64,000 bases of DNA, from assembly GCA_030248215.1 (NCBI GenBank), contig JASANG010003582.1, positions 473,501 to 537,500 on the forward strand, read 5' to 3'. Numbering within the stretch: the first letter of the stretch is position 1; each line of letters starts with the position of its first letter. Below are positions 58,633 to 64,000 of this stretch, in pieces. A program made the translations under genes and the position numbers. The notes beneath the pieces are model-generated. The model was given only the letters and a program-made list of their open reading frames with translations, had not been told where the DNA came from and made no database searches. The DNA comes from Enoplolaimus lenunculus. Taxonomy: Eukaryota > Nematoda > Enoplea > Enoplida > Thoracostomopsidae.

Positions 58633-58905
58633 TCAAACAGTTGAGCTACGATATTGTGATTCGTCGCATAGAATAATAGCAGCTGCAGCTTCTGCATCAG
58701 AATCGTCTGAATGATCACCAATTTGATTTAAACGAGACTGTTGACCAATTGGTTGTTGCTGTTGCTGTTGCTGTTGTTGTTGCTGCTGCTGATGTTGAGT
58801 CGCGTCTACGCCACCACGACTGTTGTTTTTGTTGTTGAGATCTCGGTCGTACTCAGGAAGTGAATGCTGTTTATATTTGGTGAACGTTGTCGGACGAGCA
58901 GATGC
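58633..58905 (-). CDS. Erg: ERG last exon with polyglutamine and PDZ-type terminus
   Basis: Acceptor ATTTTCAG; phase 0. Reads ASARPTTFTKYKQHSLPEYD, a run of 13 glutamines (about 58742-58795), then DHSDDSDAEAAAAIILCDES and the end QYRSSTV. The S-T-V terminus fits a class I PDZ ligand. Splicing from the previous exon is supported by matched phase and a good donor and acceptor. Confidence 0.8.
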   Translation of the reverse strand, partial: ASARPTTFTKYKQHSLPEYDRDLNNKNNSRGGVDATQHQQQQQQQQQQQQQPIGQQSRLNQIGDHSDDSDAEAAAAIILCDESQYRSSTV

Positions 58906-59386
58906 CTGAAAATAGCAATTGATCTGTATTATAAACGTGCGCAAAAATAGTTTCAAATCGAACAATTTTTGGGCAAAACGTACCTGATCAAGTACGGAAA
59001 AGATACAAGCTAATTCTTAACCGAAGCCGTATAAATATTATGTGTGCACGTCTACCAGTGTCCTGCTAAATTTTACCCAGGTCATATGTTCCCCCTTGCT
59101 GCATTTTCAACTTTTCCGAGCGAGGTAAGAAAGGATGTCGAAATAACGATTATACAAACCGGAGCCGTATAGTGAATTTTCTACCGGAACCAGAACCGGA
59201 AGTCAACCGGATAGTACAACACAATTTAGATTAGTTTCTTCAAACAAGTGATGAGTATCAAGATTAACTGTTCAGGAAGCAGCAGCATATAACTGGATAC
59301 GATTAATCATCCAATCAAAAATCATGATACGGTTCCGGTATGATGTGTTCGCTTGATATCCGATCACTCACTGCAGTTGTTCTCAC

Positions 59387-60812
59387 CTGAAGCGAAGGTT
59401 GACGTTGAAGTGAATGTGCCAGTTTTGTCACACCCGGTGCCGCAGCAACAATGTCACTACCGTTTGTCCCACGATATTTATCAAATAGAATCTTGCGGTC
59501 AGAAATAGCAAGTCCTTCCAGACGCCGGGTGTCGTTTTGAACCACTGGCTCTGATGTTATAGTAGGCAATGTTGTTGGTATTGTTGTTGTCACTGTTCCT
59601 TTTGTTGTTTTTGTTTTTGTTGTTTCTGTTGTTGTTGTTCTTGTTGTTGTTCCACAGGTTGTATCGCATTTATCAACTGTGCGCGAGGTTGCTTTTGATG
59701 CATGAGATTTTCCGCTTATCGGTTTCGGATCTGCTGTCGTTGCTATTTCCCTGCTTTGAGTTGTGCTATCAGGCTGCGACGCGGAACGATGTTCTTGATC
59801 TGTGTTCGAGATTCCACCAGCATTAGCAGTTGTTGGCGGTGTATTTGTGATGGTGCCAGACAAACCCGATGACACAACACTGGCCGGTTGTGATTGTAAC
59901 CAACGATGCTTAATATCTTGATGCTGTTTCGCCCTTGTTTCGTCGCTCCGTGTCGATACTGGCTCATCAAATTGTCGCTGCTTGTGTTGCGCCTGTTGCT
60001 CTTTCGAAAGCTCTTGTTCACGTTTGTACTGTTCAGTTTGTTTGACTTTTCTCAGCGACGTATCGCCACCGCCAGAGTATTCAGTACCAGAAGTCGCAAG
60101 CTTGGCAGCGTTGTTTTGTTCCAGCCGTCGGTAGCTTTGTCCCCCGCCCTCCAACTCGTGTTCTCTGAGTACTGTTTGGCCGCCGATACCACCGCTGCCG
60201 TCAACACTCGGATCATGTTCGACGATTACTGTTGGATTTTTGTCTCGATATTTAGCGTCAAAACCTGAATAACTCGTTTTTCGATCGGTTCTGTTATCGC
60301 CAGGTGTTGTGTGTGTGTTTCGTTCATCTTGAATACATGCAATTGTCCTGGAAGTACTTGGAAGACACGATTTGTTGTTATCTGAAGTCGTTTGATGATG
60401 TTGTTGTCGCTTTTGCTGCTGCTGCTGTTGTAGCAATTGACTGGTCTGTTCAGAAAACAGGGGCTTACGCGTTGCGTCTAAGCTACTTCGACCTGATCCA
60501 GTTAAATATCGCCGTCCGCTTGCGTATGGCTGCGCTGTGGCACTCCACGTTGAATCAACACTATGTCTAAAGGGCGCAGACACATGTTGGACTTGATCAG
60601 TAAAGGCACGTTGGCCGTCTTCAAGTGATGATTCTATTGCGGTCGGCAGAGTCTCCTTTCGCCACAGGCTTGTTCCGCCAAACGGCTGTGAGTCTGATCC
60701 AGTGATTAAATTTGTATGTTCCTGCGCATTACTATCGGTTGATGTGTTACGTAATAATGATATGATTGCTTCGATATCGCTATGAAGCCGAGTTTCAATT
60801 CGTTGCAGGTGC
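59387..60812 (-). CDS. Erg: ERG exon d: second half of coiled coil and low-complexity tail
   Basis: Acceptor ATTTTAG, strong donor CAG/GTGAGA. Begins HLQRIETRLHSDIEAIISLL then RNTSTDSN, completing the coiled coil. It continues for ~450 residues of disordered sequence: a polyQ/H patch (about 60390-60440), basic Q/E-rich stretches near SKEQQAQHKQRQFDE, and a Thr-rich run (TTCGTTTRTTTTETTKTKTT, about 59600-59660) next to proline. It ends SLQRQPSLQ. Reading through the donor would instead give 24 more codons and a stop at 59315, a possible alternative end. Confidence 0.88.
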
Positions 60813-61399
60813 CTAAAATATTAAATTTGTCTTTCATTCGATTTCTTGTTAAGAACAATCAAAACATAATGTTTAGATGTAAAAAATTGTAAATGTTATT
60901 CAACGATAAAGCTCTGGTAAAGGTAATATTGACAGATTATTACAATATACACTGAGAAACACAATAGATTTCTTTTAGTAGAAATAAGGAATCCTTATAC
61001 TAGTGAGCCGGCTTTGCGTAATGCACAAAAGTTAGCGAATGCACAACAATCTGCATGCAAATTTTCTTTTCACAGAATAATCACGTTTCTGTTCTAAGAA
61101 AATATTGTAAACAAAGCAATGCTGTAACGTTGCCCAAAATACGTATGTGGAGTATTCCAGCTTTAATAATATAGATAGGTATACGTGTGAAAATCTGTAT
61201 GTTGCTATGGTAAAAAATTCTAATTGAGCAAAAATTTGCGCCAAAATAAAAACTACGCAGGCAAAATATTTGGTGGTGCATTTGTGCAGGTTTTGACAAA
61301 AAAATAACTCTAAACATTGCCTTAAGTCAAAACTACAACACTTCGTTGAAATTGTAGCTAAATTCAAAATTATACTTAAATCACCATACTGCAACATAC

Positions 61400-61649
61400 C
61401 GTTCAATGTGATCCAGACGTGTTTGCACTGCGGCAACAGTATTTCTTGGCCCTTGATATCGGTAAGCACCATTAGTTGAAGTATTCGCTATTACAGCCGC
61501 TTGTTCATGGCTTGTACCCGGCTCAAGAACCCTGCCACGATAACCCGCCGCCGATACCCAAAGCCCGTTATTCGATTGTGGATGAGAGGTCATTGACGCC
61601 ATTGCGGTGTCGAATGAAACAGATCCAGGCAACATTGAAATTCCTTCAC
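61400..61649 (-). CDS. Erg: ERG exon c: first half of coiled coil
   Basis: Acceptor CTTTTTAG, donor GTATGT. Starts EGISMLPGSVSFDTAMASMT and ends NTVAAVQTRLDHIER, the first heptads of the ERG assembly coiled coil. Ends in phase 2; the split Arg is completed by the next exon. Confidence 0.85.
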
Positions 61650-61844
61650 CTAAAAAGTAGATAAGAGGATCAAGTAAGATTATCCGGACAAAACTTCAAG
61701 TCCGCAACTACGGGGGCGAGACATCTTTGATCCATTAGCCCAAAAGTTGTTCTACAGCATCGCAGATTTAAGTGTTACGAACACGTTGCGGCATTTTTTA
61801 TTTTATTGAACCGATAACACTTACCAAGAAAGTACCGAAGGGTG

Positions 61845-62050
61845 GTCCATATAAAGATCAGGGGCGGAACGTTTTTCTGTGGGACATGAATAGAATAAGC
61901 TTAAGGTTTAGACTAACTTTTTGATTGGCTTAGGCTAAGGCTTAGGCTTTGGCTTAGAAATAAATCCATTCCTACGCTTAGGCTTAGGCGTAGGTTTAGG
62001 CTTAGGAATAAGCTTATAATGCTGTTCCGCCCCTGTTCTTTACATTGGCC
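61845..62050 (+). mobile_element. Family C inverted-repeat element
   Basis: GGTCCATATAAAGATCAGGG to CGCCCCTGTTCTTTACATTG, with two TTAGGC blocks. In an ERG intron. Confidence 0.87.
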
Positions 62051-62109
62051 CAAAGGGGTATAGCCGGGATTTGATTTCGAGGGGGAATATCGTTGTTTTA
62101 TGGTCTCTA

Positions 62110-62334
62110 GGAACCGTATTCTAAGTGCGTGTGGCACCTATCACGAGTTGGCGATAGGTATTGTAGTTTTTGAACCAGCAAAGAGCGAAGTTTAAAATTC
62201 AGTATATTTTTCTTATGTCACTTGTCCTACTCCTGGAACACATTTTTTATATTTGCAATTGCAGGAGTTCCTCAGTTTGAAAACATGTTGCTAACTGGTG
62301 ATAGGTGCTGCACACATTTGAAAATACGTGCATA
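62110..62334. mobile_element. Family L inverted-repeat element
   Basis: GAACCGTATTCTAAGTGCG and GTTGGCGATAGGT pair with AACTGGTGATAGGTGCTGCA and CATTTGAAAATACG. In an ERG intron. Confidence 0.78.
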
Positions 62335-62733
62335 GAGTTTAGTAGGTTAATTTTGAAACGTATAAAAGCATATTATATAGCTATTTTCTGGTCTGTTCCA
62401 AAATCCGGAGAGTGATATATTCCACTACATCTCTTCTTGTATACGACGTCCTTGGAGTACAGTTAACTCAACAAAGCTACGAGATAAGTTGGTAATTACT
62501 TAGTCGGCGCTATAACCATTTTAAAATGCTGTTCAATTGAATTACGCCAGAAAACAAAGGATCGTGTTTTTGCTATAAACGAATTCCCATTGAGATACAC
62601 CGTGATTGGGACACGTGGACTCTGGAAAGCTTATGAATAAGCTTACGCTTTGAATTATTGTTACTTTATATTTAGGCGTAGGTTTTGTGGCCAGGCCCTT
62701 ATAGGTATCATGGACCAAACAAAATAAACGTAC

Positions 62734-62904
62734 TCGGAGAAGCGTTTTTAGGATAACGAGTCCGGATTTTCGATTCCAACATGCTCGGATCAAGTTGTTG
62801 TGTAGCGACAACTTCTTGATACATTTCGCGAGAACCGCCAGAATATCCAGATCGAGGACTCAACAAACACGTTTCAATGATATCTTCTTCGGTTTCAGCT
62901 TCGC
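62734..62904 (-). CDS. Erg: ERG exon b
   Basis: Acceptor TTATTTAG, donor GTACGT. Reads EAETEEDIIETCLLSPRSGY, then SGGSREMYQEVVATQQLDPS and MLESKIRTRYPKNASPS. Acidic start and S/G-rich middle, typical of ERG tails but not diagnostic. Phase 1 to 1. Confidence 0.75.
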
Positions 62905-62960
62905 CTAAATAAATAAAAAGATACCAAAATATATACGCGTACGTAAACTTAAAACTAACG

Positions 62961-63138
62961 ACCCATGTAAAGATCAAAGGCGGAACGTTTGTCTGTGGGA
63001 CTATAAAAGAGTAAGCTTCAGGTTGAGACTAATTTTTTGCTTGGCTTAGGTTTAGGAATATGCTCATTCTTTAACGCTTATGCTTAGGCTTACGAATATG
63101 CTTATAATACTGTTCCGCCCCTGTTCTTCACATTGGTC
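62961..63138 (+). mobile_element. Family C inverted-repeat element
   Basis: ACCCATGTAAAGATCAAAGG to CCGCCCCTGTTCTTCACATT; TTAGGC/TTACG core. In an ERG intron. Confidence 0.87.
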
Positions 63139-63371
63139 AAACTATCATAAACAGAGCTTAAGTTACATTGACAGTAACCGCATCTAAGTTCCACACGTTA
63201 AATCTTCACTCCGTAATCAAAATAGGGCAGTTTGGCAAAGACGAAAACTTTATTTATACTCGCAAGGCCGACACTTTGTTGATAAGGTCGACACACTAAA
63301 ACTGGAACGCTGTACGTTTTTGATACTTTGCTATATACGGTTGAGCAACAAAAAAGATTTAGTTTTTCTGC

Positions 63372-63524
63372 CCCATGTATAGAACAGGGCCGGATTGTTT
63401 TTCGGAGAGGCTATAATAGAATCAGTTTAAGCTTTAGACTAATTTTTTGCTTAAGGTTTAGGTTTAGGCTTAGGCTTAGGAATATGCTTATACTACTGTT
63501 CCGGCCCTTTTCTATACATGGGCC
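63372..63524 (+). mobile_element. Family B inverted-repeat element
   Basis: CCCATGTATAGAACAGGGCC and GGCCCTTTTCTATACATGGG are almost perfect inverted ends; single TTAGGC block. The youngest-looking B copy. Confidence 0.9.
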
Positions 63525-63887
63525 GTTTTTAGCAGAAATGGCGTGCACTGCAACGATAGAATTTAGCTCGAGCTTAGAGGCAATTTTAGACAAAACAGCC
63601 TTAAGCTTATACAAGGTCAAAAGTTTTGACGAAAGCGCACACGAAAGCGCAGTTCTCATTCGAGTTATTTAATTCATAACAAAACAAAGACTAAAAGCTG
63701 AAACTGAGTACAGGTTTCGCGCAAATGTCAATATATTTGACAATTAGAAATCGTCACTGAAAACCTCAGAATTAAGCATAAAACAATGAAATGTAAAATC
63801 ACACTCGACATAAGTCAAAAGACGGCTTAATCCGTCTTTTTGCAACCCTGCCAATATTTCAAAATTTAAAACTAAACTACGTCATAC

Positions 63888-63980
63888 CATTTGGACGTCT
63901 AAGTAAAGGCGATAATTCTGGATGGCTCCTGAGACGACCCGTTTCGCATAACGGTTGGATGCAGTTGGCAGTTTGAGAGC
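63888..63980 (-). CDS. Erg: ERG exon a (tail after cyclic-nucleotide-homology region)
   Basis: Acceptor TTTTTTAG and donor GTATGA on the minus strand. Only the frame reading SQTANCIQPLCETGRLRSHP then ELSPLLRRPNG joins to the next exon without a stop. No domain recognised; the placement rests on splice sites and frame. Confidence 0.65.
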
Positions 63981-64000
63981 CTAAAAAATTAATGAAAAAT

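Larger units (their letters stand above)
58633..63980 (-). other. Erg: ERG-type (KCNH2/6/7 class) potassium channel gene, 3' part
   Basis: Five exons join in consistent phase to encode the last ~736 residues of a protein. The key evidence is the coiled coil formed across the exon 3/4 junction, VAAVQTRLDHIER joined to HLQRIETRLHSDIEAIISLL, which closely follows the human ERG C-terminal coiled coil ([20 protein letters not shown], then DMATVLQLL, as I remember it). In ERG channels this segment drives subunit assembly. Everything else is low-complexity cytoplasmic tail rich in S, T, Q, R and G, and the terminus SSTV fits a class I PDZ ligand. The pore, voltage sensor, PAS and cyclic-nucleotide-homology domains should lie beyond 64000. 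ERG channels carry the delayed rectifier current that repolarises excitable cells. The gene converges on Eph. Confidence 0.85.

Noticed and set aside
59569-60570. Plus-strand leucine-rich frames over 59569-60570
   Set aside because: Antisense shadows of the Thr/Gln-rich ERG tail exon.
61980-62010. TTAGGC repeats as true telomere
   Set aside because: Short, degenerate, internal and enclosed by inverted repeats of small DNA elements in many places.

Overview
The window is invertebrate animal DNA: AT-rich, intron-rich and densely seeded with short terminal-inverted-repeat (TIR) DNA elements. Two genes can be supported, and they converge. The phylum cannot be fixed from sequence alone. An Eph receptor restricts it to animals or their closest relatives.

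Layout. 1-26376 holds no exon I can support; it is repeats and unique AT-rich DNA. 26377-52571 (+) is an Eph-family receptor tyrosine kinase gene. I could place 17 exons with mutually consistent splice phases: ephrin-binding domain, Cys-rich region, two fibronectin III domains, transmembrane helix, juxtamembrane segment, kinase, SAM domain and a long polyglutamine tail. The signal-peptide exon is not securely found. 52572-58632 is intergenic and contains a 0.75 kb minisatellite. 58633-64000 (-) is the 3' part of a second gene, five exons encoding the last ~736 residues of an ERG-type (KCNH2/6/7 class) voltage-gated potassium channel. It is recognised by its C-terminal coiled coil; the channel core lies beyond 64000.

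Repeats. At least ten families of short TIR elements recur. Three of them (A, B, C) have different ends but share a core of degenerate TTAGGC/GCCTAA hexamers, the sequence of nematode-type telomeres. Others have ends reading CCCGTAGCC (D, the commonest), GCCGGAGCAGG (E), GACCCGAATAAG flanked by TA (G), TTGAGCGAAGCTCG (H), and families J, K, L and M; one M copy sits inside an L copy. A decayed piggyBac-type transposase lies antisense in Eph intron 2, starting a few bases past the exon. Two sequences resemble tRNA-derived SINEs.

The two proteins are independent in function (contact-dependent ephrin signalling; potassium repolarisation). Both end in a hydrophobic C-terminus that fits a PDZ ligand (YYV and STV) and both carry glutamine tracts in their cytoplasmic tails. 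The most unusual local structure is a fourfold 190-bp tandem duplication that copies the 3' half of the Eph juxtamembrane exon together with its splice donor.
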